Below are positions 37,893 through 46,385 of a DNA stretch of 64,000 nucleotides, one piece after another; position 1 is the first letter of the stretch; every line of letters begins with the position of its first letter. Both the position numbers and the translations under genes were made by a program. The stretch comes from Bradyrhizobium guangzhouense. Its GTDB lineage: Bacteria; Pseudomonadota; Alphaproteobacteria; Rhizobiales; Xanthobacteraceae. Under the pieces are notes generated by a model, which worked only from the letters and a program-made list of their open reading frames with translations, ran no database searches and was not told the origin of the DNA. Location of the stretch: positions 2,914,001 to 2,978,000 of the forward strand of contig NZ_CP030053.1 of the NCBI RefSeq assembly GCF_004114955.1. Reading direction: 5' to 3'.

Positions 37893-37907
37893 CTATGCTA
37901 CTGTCAA
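37880..37907 (-). promoter_or_regulatory. Promoter of the SPFH-NADK-like operon
   Basis: On the minus strand TTGACA (37907-37902) and TACAGT (37885-37880) are 16 bp apart. The -10 box lies inside the second operator, so a bound regulator would block RNA polymerase. Confidence 0.55.
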
Positions 37908-37929
37908 GGCCCAACAGGGGAGGCTGCCG

Positions 37930-38658
37930 GTGGGGGATGAAGATCGGACCGAAGGCATTGAAAAATCAGGGCATCTGGATTTCGTGCGCCCCCTGACCAC
38001 GGTCGACGTCGTGATCTTTTCGATTCTCGGCGACAGGCTTCAGGTGCTGCTGGTGCAGCGCCCGGCCGGTGAGGGCGAGCCGTTTCCGCTCAGCCTGGCG
38101 CTGCCGGGCGGCTTCGTAGACGTCGCCAGGGATCGCGACCTCGCCGCCTGTGCGGCGCGCAAGCTGAAGGAGAAGACCGGGGTCACCAGCCCTTATCTGG
38201 AGCAGCTCGGAAGCTGGGGAAGCGCGTCGCGCGATCCGCGCGGTTGGTCGGCAACCCACGCCTATTTCGCGCTGATCCCGGCGGAGGCGGGCGCGCTCAC
38301 GCCAGATGCGCGCTGGTTTCCGATTCGAGACGGCAAGCTGAAGGAGAAGCTCGCCTTCGATCACGGCGATATCCTGGCAAGCGCGATCCAGCGCCTGCGC
38401 AACAAGGTGGAATACACCTCGCTGCCCGCTTACCTGATGCCCGCGGAATTCACGCTGCCCGATTTGCAGCGCGTCTACGAGATCGTGCTCGACCGTCCGC
38501 TGGAGAAGAGCGCCTTCCGCACGAGGATCCTGTCGGCCGACATGATCGAGCCGGTCGCGAAGATGCGGCGTGGCCCGAACCGGCCGGCGCAGCTCTATCG
38601 CCTGAAGAAGAACAGCGAGCCGGTCTATTTCGTGCGGACCTTCAATCCGCCGGAGTGA
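37930..38658 (+). CDS. NrtR-like Nudix/winged-helix transcription regulator
   Basis: A 242-aa protein with a GTG start after GGGGAGG. Residues about 20-150 are a Nudix fold (TTVDVVIFSILGDRLQVLLVQRPA), but the Nudix box reads GGFVDVARDRDLAACAARKL then KEKTGV: the REUXEEXGU glutamates are mostly lost, so catalysis is unlikely. Residues about 165-240 are the NrtR winged helix (EFTLPDLQRVYEIVLDRPLEK, FRTRIL). NrtR proteins sense ADP-ribose or related NAD derivatives and repress NAD genes. Here the target is probably the divergent SPFH and NAD-kinase-like operon. Confidence 0.87.
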   Translation: MGDEDRTEGIEKSGHLDFVRPLTTVDVVIFSILGDRLQVLLVQRPAGEGEPFPLSLALPGGFVDVARDRDLAACAARKLKEKTGVTSPYLEQLGSWGSASRDPRGWSATHAYFALIPAEAGALTPDARWFPIRDGKLKEKLAFDHGDILASAIQRLRNKVEYTSLPAYLMPAEFTLPDLQRVYEIVLDRPLEKSAFRTRILSADMIEPVAKMRRGPNRPAQLYRLKKNSEPVYFVRTFNPPE

Positions 38659-38679
38659 TGCAGCGTCCGGACGCTAGAA

Positions 38680-38692
38680 TAACATCATGTTA
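38680..38692. promoter_or_regulatory. Palindrome TAACAT-C-ATGTTA
   Basis: A perfect 13-bp inverted repeat lies 22 bp after the regulator stop and about 180 bp before the MFS gene. The AT-rich sequence after it repeats TAAC/GTTA half-sites (for example 38703-38724). It may be an operator for the MFS gene; the binding protein is unknown. Confidence 0.35.
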
Positions 38693-38873
38693 GGTTTATC
38701 GCATAACTGGGTAATTGTGTTAGCCCGGCGAAAGCCTATTGTCGCGCCACTCAACACGTATCGGCAGTGACAAACGCTTGCGGGAAGTCCGCACAGTGCG
38801 CGGACACCGCTGCCCAATTTCTCCGAGAAGCCCGCCAAGGGACGCCAACAAACCGATTTGGAGGACTCCCAGG

Positions 38874-40262
38874 ATGACCGGAATCCATCACGTGAGCCAG
38901 TCAAGGAAGGCCGCTGCGAGCGGCTGGATCGGGTCGGCTCTCGAATATTATGACTTCTTCATCTACGCGACCGCCGCTTCGCTGATCTTCCCGCAGATCT
39001 TCTTCCCTTCGGAAAATCCGATCGTCGCCATCGTCGCATCGCTGGCGACCTATGGCGTTGGCTATGTGGCCCGGCCGATCGGCGCCTTCGTGCTCGGACA
39101 TTGGGGCGATACCCATGGCCGCAAGACCGTTCTGATCGTCTGCATGTTCATGATGGGTCTGTCGACCATGGCGGTGGGCCTCCTGCCGACCTATCAGCAG
39201 GTCGGCATCCTCGCGCCGATCCTGCTGGTCATCCTGCGACTGATCCAGGGCTTTGCCGTTGCCGGTGAAATCTCCGGAGCGAGCTCGATGATCCTGGAGC
39301 ACGCGCCGTTCGGCCGTCGCGGCTTCTATGCGAGCTTCGCCCTGCAGGGCGTGCAGGCCGGACAGATTCTCGCGGCCGCCGTCTTCCTGCCGTTGGCGGC
39401 CTATATGCCGACCGACGCCTTCAACAGCTGGGGCTGGCGGATTCCGTTCCTGCTCAGCTTCTTCGTCATCGTCGCCGGCTATATCATCCGCCGCGAGGTC
39501 GACGAAACCCCTGCCTTTGCCCGCGAGGACAAGCGGGGAGAAACGCCGCGCTCGCCCATCATGCAGGCCATCAGGCTGAAATGGCCCGACATGCTCAGGG
39601 TCATCTGCATGGCGTTGATGAACGTCATCCCGGTGGTTGCGACCATCTTCGGTGCGGCCTACGCGGTGCAGCCGGCCTATGGCATCGGGTTTGCCAAGGA
39701 CGTCTATCTGTGGATCCCGGTGCTCGGCAACATGCTGGCCATCTTCGTCATTCCCTTCGTCGGCAATCTCTCCGACAAGGTCGGCCGCAAGCCGCCGATC
39801 GTCGTGGGCGCGCTGCTCTCCGGCTTGCTCGCCTTCGGCTATCTCTACGCCATCAGCATCAAGAGCGTGCCGCTTGCGATCGTGCTGTCGCTGCTGATGT
39901 GGGGTGTGGTCTATCAGGGCTACAACGCGATCTTTCCGAGCTTCTATCCGGAGCTGTTTCCGACGCGCACCCGCGTGTCGGCGATGGCGATCTCGCAGAA
40001 CATCGGCACCACCATCACCGCGCTGCTTCCGGCCTTGTTCGCGACCGTGGCGCCTCCCGGCTCGGCCAACATTCCAGTAACGGTGGGGGCGATCGCCTTC
40101 GGCATCACTGTGATCGCGGCGCTGGCAGCCGTCACGGCCCGGGAAACCTATCGTATCCACATCGACGATCTCGGTAATCCCACGGCGGTTCCGATCGCGC
40201 GGGCCGACTATGATCGGCAGCGTGCAGGCGCTGCGCGCGGTGCTGCTGCAGCACGGACCTGA
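38874..40262 (+). CDS. MFS transporter, metabolite:H+ symporter subfamily
   Basis: A 462-aa permease with 12 helices. Features of the MHS (ShiA/KgtP/MhbT) subfamily are SGWIGSALEYYDFFIYATAASLIFPQIFFP at helix 1, ARPIGAFVLGHWGDTHGRKTVL between helices 2 and 3, and RLIQGFAVAGEISGASSMILEHAP. It probably imports an organic or aromatic carboxylate with protons. SD GGAGG precedes the ATG at 38874. It could supply substrate for the BKACE enzyme next to it. Confidence 0.9.
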   Translation: MTGIHHVSQSRKAAASGWIGSALEYYDFFIYATAASLIFPQIFFPSENPIVAIVASLATYGVGYVARPIGAFVLGHWGDTHGRKTVLIVCMFMMGLSTMAVGLLPTYQQVGILAPILLVILRLIQGFAVAGEISGASSMILEHAPFGRRGFYASFALQGVQAGQILAAAVFLPLAAYMPTDAFNSWGWRIPFLLSFFVIVAGYIIRREVDETPAFAREDKRGETPRSPIMQAIRLKWPDMLRVICMALMNVIPVVATIFGAAYAVQPAYGIGFAKDVYLWIPVLGNMLAIFVIPFVGNLSDKVGRKPPIVVGALLSGLLAFGYLYAISIKSVPLAIVLSLLMWGVVYQGYNAIFPSFYPELFPTRTRVSAMAISQNIGTTITALLPALFATVAPPGSANIPVTVGAIAFGITVIAALAAVTARETYRIHIDDLGNPTAVPIARADYDRQRAGAARGAAAART

Positions 40263-40267
40263 CGGCG

Positions 40268-40307
40268 GAAGCTGCGCTGCTGCAATGGTTCGCAGCGGCG
40301 CAGCTTC
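40268..40307 (+). terminator. 16-bp hairpin after the MFS gene
   Basis: A 16-bp stem (40268-40283 with 40292-40307, one G-U) closes an 8-nt loop, six bases after the stop. There is no clear U-tract, so it may end transcription only partly or protect the mRNA end. Confidence 0.5.
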
Positions 40308-40372
40308 ACGGTATAAGCTGACTGTCGATCAAAATTTTATGCGCGTGAGCGCGATCATGATGAGGTTGCCGG

Positions 40373-41200
40373 ATGAATCCCGCTGTTGTTGCCGTCGCCA
40401 TCACTGGCTCCGTTCCGCGCAAAAAGGATAATCCTGCGGTGCCGATCCTGCCGGCCGAGCAGATCGAATCGACACACCAGGCCTTCGAGGCCGGTGCCAC
40501 GCTCGCCCATATCCATGTTCGCAACGACGACGAGACGCCGTCCTCCGATCCGGAGCGCTTCGCTCTGGTGCAGGAAGGCATCCGGAAGCATTGCCCTGGG
40601 ATGATCGTACAGTTCTCGACCGGCGGGCGCGGCCGCGATCCCTCGGCACGTGGCTCGTCGCTCTATCTGAAGCCGGACATGGCCTCGCTGTCCACGGGAT
40701 CGGTGAATTTTCCGACGATCGTCTACGAGAACAGCGCCGCGCTGGTCGAGACGCTCGCCACCGGCATGAAGACGAACGGCATCCGGCCGGAGATCGAGAT
40801 CTTCGATTTGTCGCATCTGCACGGTGCCCGCCGCCTGATCGAGGCGGGGCTGATGGACGCACGCCCGCACGTGCAATTCGTGATGGGCGTCAAGAACGCG
40901 ATGCCGGCCGACGAGCACGTGCTCGACATTCTGCTGGCAGAGCTGCGTCGCCTGATCCCGAAGGCGACCTGGACCGCGGCCGGGATCGGACGCCACCAAG
41001 CCGAGGTCATGGAGTGGGCCCTGGCGCGCGGCGCCGATGCCGTTCGCACCGGGCTCGAGGACAACATCAGGGTGGACAAGACGCGCCTCGCCGCCAGCAA
41101 TGCGGAGCTCGTCAGCATCGCCTGCGCGGCTTTGGCGCGCCACGGCCGCCGCGCCGCGACGGCAGCGGAAGCGCGATCCTTGCTCGGGATTGTGCGGTAG
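40373..41200 (+). CDS. BKACE (DUF849) beta-keto acid cleavage enzyme
   Basis: A 275-aa TIM-barrel enzyme of the 3-keto-5-aminohexanoate cleavage family. The Zn ligands are the HxH motif in ATLAHIHVRNDD; FSTGGRGRDPSARGSSLYLKPDMASLSTGSVNF and EIEIFDLSHL follow. The family condenses a beta-keto acid with acetyl-CoA to give a CoA ester and acetoacetate. The particular keto acid is unknown. Neighbouring MFS carriers and a CoA-transferase fit a small carboxylate catabolic group. Confidence 0.9.
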   Translation: MNPAVVAVAITGSVPRKKDNPAVPILPAEQIESTHQAFEAGATLAHIHVRNDDETPSSDPERFALVQEGIRKHCPGMIVQFSTGGRGRDPSARGSSLYLKPDMASLSTGSVNFPTIVYENSAALVETLATGMKTNGIRPEIEIFDLSHLHGARRLIEAGLMDARPHVQFVMGVKNAMPADEHVLDILLAELRRLIPKATWTAAGIGRHQAEVMEWALARGADAVRTGLEDNIRVDKTRLAASNAELVSIACAALARHGRRAATAAEARSLLGIVR

Positions 41201-41334
41201 GGACGACCGTCCGCGCCTGACATGCTCCTGGCTGCCTTCTGCCATTCGGCGGCCGGCGTTCCCGTTCGCTGAGTCTGCGGGTAAGACGAAGCTCACAGGC
41301 GTGATCGGCGCCTGCCGGGCAGGCGACGACTGGA

Positions 41335-42540
41335 ATGCGGTTCTTGAAATCTGACAGCAGGCTCATCGGGGTCCTGCTGGTGCTTGCAATCACCCAACTC
41401 ATTGGATGGGGTACGATCGGCCTTCCGGCCGTGGTTGGCCGCGATCTCGGAGCCGATCTTGGCATGAGCTTGCCGGCGGTGTTCGCGGGCAGCTCAGTCC
41501 TCTATGTCACCATGGGCCTGTGCGCGCCCTGGCTCGCCAAGGCTTTTACGCGATACGGCGCGCGCAAAGTCATGATGGTTGGCACTGTCGTCTCCGCGCC
41601 GGGCTACGTGGTTCTGTTTTTCGCGCGCGAGCCGATCCTCTATTTCATCGGCTGGATCTTGCTCGGCATGGGCGGCAGCGCCACGTTGTCGACCGGCGCC
41701 TATATCATGCTGAACGAGGTCGCGGGGCGGGGCGCCAAGAATGCCATCGGCGGGCTGATGCTGGTGACGGGTCTGTCCAGCAGCATTTTCTGGCCGACCA
41801 CGTCATTCCTGAGCGATTGGCTCGGCTGGCGCGGCACTTGTCTCGTCTATGCGGCGATGATGCTGGCCATCAACCTTCCGCTCTATGCGTTTGTCGCGCC
41901 GCGCCGCAAAATATTGACTGACGATCCCGGCGGGGCCGTGAAGCCGGCGCCGCCGCCCGCGATTCCAAGGAGCACCTTCGGTCTCGTCGTCTGCGTGATC
42001 ACGATGAACGCCTTCGTCAATTTCGGCATCAGCGCGATCCTGATCGAGCTTTTGCGGGCGGAGGGGCTTGCCCCCGCACAGGCCCTCGCATTCGGCTCGA
42101 TGCTCGGCGTGATCCAGGTCAGCGCCCGCGGCCTCGACTTCCTCGGCGGCGGCCGATGGGACGGCATCACCACCGGGCTCGTTGCCGGCACGGCACTTCC
42201 CATCGCCATGGTACTGCTGATGCTGAGCGAGGGCGCGACCTGGGCGGTGGCGACCTTCATCCTGCTCTATGGCGCCGGCAGCGGTGCGATGGCGGTGGCG
42301 CGGGCGACGATCCCGCTCGTCTTCTACAACCAGGCCGAATTCGCCAAGGCAATGTCGATGATTGCACTGCCGCTCAATCTGGCCTCGGCGATCTCGCCGC
42401 CGCTGCTCGCAGGTCTGCTCACCCAGTTCGGCAGCCGCGGCGCGCTTGGCCTCACGCTGGTGTTCTCCTGCGCGACGGTGCTGATCCTGGTCCTGCTCGG
42501 ACGGCGGCGCCCGCGCTTGGCTGCGGCAGCCGCGACCTGA
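41335..42540 (+). CDS. MFS transporter
   Basis: A 401-aa permease with 12 helices. The start MRFLKSDSRLIGVLLVLAITQLIGWGTIGLPAVVGRDLGADLGMSLPAVFAGSS and the inter-helix ARKVMMVGTVV match drug/organic-anion MFS proteins often seen in Rhizobiales. Substrate unknown. It lies 134 bp after the BKACE gene with no obvious SD before the ATG. Confidence 0.85.
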   Translation: MRFLKSDSRLIGVLLVLAITQLIGWGTIGLPAVVGRDLGADLGMSLPAVFAGSSVLYVTMGLCAPWLAKAFTRYGARKVMMVGTVVSAPGYVVLFFAREPILYFIGWILLGMGGSATLSTGAYIMLNEVAGRGAKNAIGGLMLVTGLSSSIFWPTTSFLSDWLGWRGTCLVYAAMMLAINLPLYAFVAPRRKILTDDPGGAVKPAPPPAIPRSTFGLVVCVITMNAFVNFGISAILIELLRAEGLAPAQALAFGSMLGVIQVSARGLDFLGGGRWDGITTGLVAGTALPIAMVLLMLSEGATWAVATFILLYGAGSGAMAVARATIPLVFYNQAEFAKAMSMIALPLNLASAISPPLLAGLLTQFGSRGALGLTLVFSCATVLILVLLGRRRPRLAAAAAT

Positions 42541-42738
42541 GGCGTTCTTCGCGGCGCGGAATTCGACACTGCGGGACTGCGTCCGCTGCCGCGGCAGGGA
42601 TGGCCGTATGCCGCCAGTGCAGTGCTCGGGGCAGCAAAATGGTGTATCCGCAGGGAGTGCGGGTCACGGCCAAACCTCAGGGTTTGCGCCGCCGCGCCAA
42701 GATCAGTTCTAAGATCCAGTTCCCCGGAGGAAATCGAC

Positions 42739-43965
42739 ATGTCGGCCCTGCCGCTCTCAGGCATCAAAGTTCTTGACCTCACGCGTGTGCTCGCCGGGCC
42801 GTTGTCGGCCCAGATGCTGGGCGATCTCGGCGCCGAGGTGATCAAGATCGAGCGGCCCGGCACCGGCGACGACGCGCGCGCGTTCGGCCCGCCTTACCTC
42901 GCCGACCCCGAGGGCAAGGCCAACAACAACAATTCGTTCTATCTCTGCGCCAACCGCAACAAGAAGTCGGTCACCGTCAACATCGCGAAGCCCGAAGGGC
43001 AGGCGATCATCCGCGAGCTCGCCAAGGACGTCGACGTCTTCATGGAGAACTACAAGGTCGGCGATCTCAAGCGCTACGGCCTCGACTACGAGACGATCAA
43101 GGCGATCAATCCCAAAATCATCTATTGCTCGGTGACCGGCTTCGGCCAGACCGGTCCTTATGCGCCGCGCGCCGGTTACGACGCCATTCTGCAGGCGATG
43201 GGCGGCCTGATGAGCGTCACCGGCCACATGGACGGCGAGCCGGGCGAGGGCCCGATGAAGGTCGGTCCCTCCATTGTCGATTACATGACCGGCATGAACA
43301 CCTCGATCGGGATTCTCTCGGCGCTCTACCATCGCGACGCCAGCGGCGGCGTCGGGCAGCATCTCGACGTCTGTCTGTTCGACACGGTGATCGCCTCGCT
43401 CAGCCACTGGCTCCAGATCTACCTCGTCAACGGCAAGACGCCGCCGCGCCGCGGCACCTGGGGCAACGGCGGCATGCCGGCCGGCGTGTTCCGCTGCACC
43501 GACGGCGAGCTGATGCTGGTGGTCGGCAATGACGGCCAGTTCCGGAAAACCTGCGCCGTGCTCGGCGAACCCGAGCTTGCCCACGATCCGCGCTTCGTCA
43601 AGAACAACGACCGCGTCGTGCATGGCAAGGAGATCATGGCGATCTTCGCCGGCCTGTTCCTGAAGAAGCCGGTGGCCTACTGGCTCGACAAGTTGGAGGA
43701 GGCCGGCGTGCCGTCGGGCCCGATCAACAATTTCGAGCAGGTGTTTTCCGATCCCCACGTCCAGTCGCGCGGCATGCGGGTCAACGTCGAGCATCCCTTC
43801 GCGCCGAATCTCTCGCTGATCCGCAATGCGCTGACCTTCTCCGGCACCCCGATTACCGACTACCGCGCCCCGCCGCTGCTCGGCGCCGACACCAAAGACG
43901 TGCTGGCGGCCATCGGTTACGACGAGGCCAGGGTCGACGCACTGAAGGCGCAGGGGATTTTGTAA
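42739..43965 (+). CDS. CaiB/BaiF family CoA-transferase
   Basis: A 408-aa family III CoA-transferase. It begins LSGIKVLDLTRVLAGPLSAQMLGDLGAEVIKIERPGTGDD. The catalytic Asp is in VGPSIVDYMTGM (about residue 180). GYDAILQAMGGLMSVTG and the late PVAYWLDKLEEAGVPSGPINNFEQVFSDPHVQSRGM complete the pattern. It moves CoA between an acyl-CoA and a free acid. SD GGAGGAAA supports the ATG at 42739. It may activate the acid handled by the nearby BKACE enzyme. Confidence 0.92.
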   Translation: MSALPLSGIKVLDLTRVLAGPLSAQMLGDLGAEVIKIERPGTGDDARAFGPPYLADPEGKANNNNSFYLCANRNKKSVTVNIAKPEGQAIIRELAKDVDVFMENYKVGDLKRYGLDYETIKAINPKIIYCSVTGFGQTGPYAPRAGYDAILQAMGGLMSVTGHMDGEPGEGPMKVGPSIVDYMTGMNTSIGILSALYHRDASGGVGQHLDVCLFDTVIASLSHWLQIYLVNGKTPPRRGTWGNGGMPAGVFRCTDGELMLVVGNDGQFRKTCAVLGEPELAHDPRFVKNNDRVVHGKEIMAIFAGLFLKKPVAYWLDKLEEAGVPSGPINNFEQVFSDPHVQSRGMRVNVEHPFAPNLSLIRNALTFSGTPITDYRAPPLLGADTKDVLAAIGYDEARVDALKAQGIL

Positions 43966-43993
43966 TCTTCTGCGGCGGCCATGACGCACCTCG

Positions 43994-44989
43994 TCACGGC
44001 TCTTCCGGTGAACGCGACAGCGCATCTGTGTCGTCGCAACACCGCCCGGCACGGATGTCGGACGGCGTCGCGCCGTAGCGTTGACGAAAGCTGCGGTTGA
44101 AGTAGGACAAATCGCCGAAGCCGCACTCGAAGGCGACGGCGCCGATCGACCGGTCGAGCGGATTGGGATTGGCGAGCAGCCGAAAGGCGCGGTCGAGACG
44201 TTGTTCCAGCACATATTGGCCGAGACTCGTGCCGTCCCGCTCGAACAATTTGCGGACATAGACCGGCGAGATGTCGTGGCGCGCGGCGAGGATGTCCGCG
44301 GAGAGATTGCGCTGGGTGATGTTCGCGACAATGTCCGCCTTCAGCGCCGCGAGGCGTGCGGCAGGGACGCCGCGGACTTTCGCAACATCCGCAGCCTCGC
44401 GTGTTGCACCGACGACGACTGCGACGAGGTCGCGCAAATGCGTCGCGCACAGCGCCCGCAACGCCGGCGTCATGCCGTCAAGTTGTCCATCTCCCAGAAT
44501 GGAGAGGTAGCGTGACAACAGCTTCATCGCGCCCAGATCGTCCGGCAGCAGCCGCATCAGGGACCGATCGATGTCGGCGACGGCGACCTGGGCGCGGGGG
44601 ACGACGAGGGCCACGAAGTCGATCGGCCTTGCGTAGTCGCAGACCCCGGGCGATGCGTTGGACCACAGCACCGCTTCACCCGCGTGGAACACCACCTCGC
44701 GCCGGCGCTGGCTGATCATCGCTTCACCCTTGGTCATGAGCGCGAAGACGAGATCATCGCTGCCGTCGGCGACCAGCTGGGGCGTGCGGACCACGCGGTT
44801 GGCGGTACTTGCGATCGAGGCGATGGTCAGGCAGGGCAGGCAGTCGATCCTGGCCTTGCTGCGGAACGGCTCGCCCCGCGCAGGCTCCATGTCCATCTTG
44901 ACGACGGAACGGCCGAACACCTCGCGCCAGGCCGGAATCTTGTCGCTGTCGACGAAAGCGTCGGTCGAGAATGTGAGGATGTCGGCCAC
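43994..44989 (-). CDS. AraC family transcription regulator (first paralogue)
   Basis: A 331-aa regulator. The N-terminal part is an AraC-binding-like cupin domain (VFGRSVVKMDMEPARGEPF, EAVLWSNASPGVCDYARPIDFVALVVPR). The C-terminal 100 residues contain the two helix-turn-helix motifs: LSADILAARHDISPVYVRKLFERDGTSLGQYVLEQRL and IGAVAFECGFGDLSYFNRSFRQRYGATPSDIR. It is paralogous to the next gene. Inducer and targets unknown. Confidence 0.9.
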   Translation of the reverse strand: MADILTFSTDAFVDSDKIPAWREVFGRSVVKMDMEPARGEPFRSKARIDCLPCLTIASIASTANRVVRTPQLVADGSDDLVFALMTKGEAMISQRRREVVFHAGEAVLWSNASPGVCDYARPIDFVALVVPRAQVAVADIDRSLMRLLPDDLGAMKLLSRYLSILGDGQLDGMTPALRALCATHLRDLVAVVVGATREAADVAKVRGVPAARLAALKADIVANITQRNLSADILAARHDISPVYVRKLFERDGTSLGQYVLEQRLDRAFRLLANPNPLDRSIGAVAFECGFGDLSYFNRSFRQRYGATPSDIRAGRCCDDTDALSRSPEEP

Positions 44990-45150
44990 CGGGTCTCCAC
45001 AGGGCGCGCGAAATGATTCCAGAGTCCGGACTTTCTCGGAGGAATCGCGCAGCCGCTTCAGAATTCCGGCATTGTAGAGCGACGGTCACTGCCTGACTTG
45101 GACTATGTGGAACTCCACCCGCGGCCTGGATGGTACAATCGGCCGGCGCT

Positions 45151-46137
45151 CTAGTCCGGCCACGACTGTCTTGCGACGTCGCGGACGTCTGACGGCGAGC
45201 CGCCAAACTGGCGGCGGAAGCTGCGATTGAAATAGGAGAGGTCGCCGAAACCGCTGTCATGGGCGATCTGCGCGATGGTCAAATGGCGAAGGCGCACATT
45301 GGTCAGCATGCGATGCGCCTTGGTTAGCCGCTCGGTGAGCACGAAGACGGAGAACGACGAGCCGGCCTGCTCGAACAGCTTGCGCACATAGCGCGGTGAG
45401 ATGCCGTGGCGGGTCGCGATCAGTTCCGCCGACAGATCGCTGCGCGACAAGGCCCGTACGATGTCCGCTTTGACGGCGGTCAGCCGTGCGGCAGTGGCGC
45501 CACGCTGGCGCGCGACCTCGGCGTAGTCGCCAAACGTGCCGAGCGCGAGCGCGGTGAGATCGATCAGATGATCGGATACGCTCTGTGCAACGGCGCCATC
45601 GGTCAGGACATTGTCGCTCTGGAGCACATCGACATATTGGGTGAGAAGACGCAGCGCCGCGTTGCTGCTGGGGATTGGACGGCCGAAGGCGCTGGAATAA
45701 TGCGGGGCCAATCGCACGATGGCCGGGAGCGAGAGCGCAAGGGTGATGAACCGGCCTTCCGTCAACATCGTCGCGGTGACGGCTTCCCGCGGTGCGATCA
45801 CGCTGGCGCTGCCGACCCCATCGAGCAGCTCTTTGCCGAACTGGGTCACCGAGGCCGCGCCGGAGCGCGGCACGCTGACGACGATGGCGTCCCGGCCGCG
45901 CGCGGCGAGCTCCTTCGTCATACGGTAGTGCGCCGGCGTCCGCCAGCCGGCGGCCAGGCCGACATTGGGCAGCTGGTCGAACGTCACGCCGGCGCGGAAC
46001 GGCACGTCACTGAGCGGCTCGATTTCGACATTGGCGATGCCGCGCCCGTAGACTTCGCGCCATAGCTCCAGGCGCCTGGGCCCAGGAAGGTCGTCAGTCG
46101 AAATGCTCGCCCGTTGAAAAGTCCCGGAATCCTGCAT
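45151..46137 (-). CDS. AraC family transcription regulator (second paralogue)
   Basis: A 328-aa regulator with the same plan as its neighbour: WREVYGRGIANVEIEPLSDVPFR near the start, then HTH motifs LSAELIATRHGISPRYVRKLFEQAGSS and IAQIAHDSGFGDLSYFNRSFRRQFGGSPSDVR. The ATG at 46137 matches the neighbour's start by length; an ATG at 46197 or GTG at 46200 would add about 20 residues. The two genes lie head-to-tail with 161 bp between them, consistent with duplication. Confidence 0.88.
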   Translation of the reverse strand: MQDSGTFQRASISTDDLPGPRRLELWREVYGRGIANVEIEPLSDVPFRAGVTFDQLPNVGLAAGWRTPAHYRMTKELAARGRDAIVVSVPRSGAASVTQFGKELLDGVGSASVIAPREAVTATMLTEGRFITLALSLPAIVRLAPHYSSAFGRPIPSSNAALRLLTQYVDVLQSDNVLTDGAVAQSVSDHLIDLTALALGTFGDYAEVARQRGATAARLTAVKADIVRALSRSDLSAELIATRHGISPRYVRKLFEQAGSSFSVFVLTERLTKAHRMLTNVRLRHLTIAQIAHDSGFGDLSYFNRSFRRQFGGSPSDVRDVARQSWPD

Positions 46138-46271
46138 CTGCCCCGCCGATGGCCTCCTCGCCACGTATTGGACGTTGCAGCAAGGCGACAAGTTCATCAC
46201 CTCGTAGTTTGACGGGGCGCCGCCACGCGTTGCGGGCGCGGGCTGCCCGGAGATCGGGCAGGGCCGCTCAG

Positions 46272-46303
46272 GCCGTGCCGATGTATCCGTCAGTCCAAGA
46301 CAG
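46272..46303 (+). repeat. 32-bp element, copy A (upstream of DUF3592 gene)
   Basis: It begins GCCGTGCCGATGTATCCG and ends CCAAGACAG. It matches copy B (47484-47515) at 28 of 32 positions in the same orientation, and lies 82 bp before the DUF3592 start. Confidence 0.6.
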
Positions 46304-46385
46304 ACGACTTGTCGTCAGGTCAGCTTGGCGGCCATCGCAGCCCGGCCGGCAGCGAGCCGCCTCGGCCCCCGAACAAGGAAACCAG

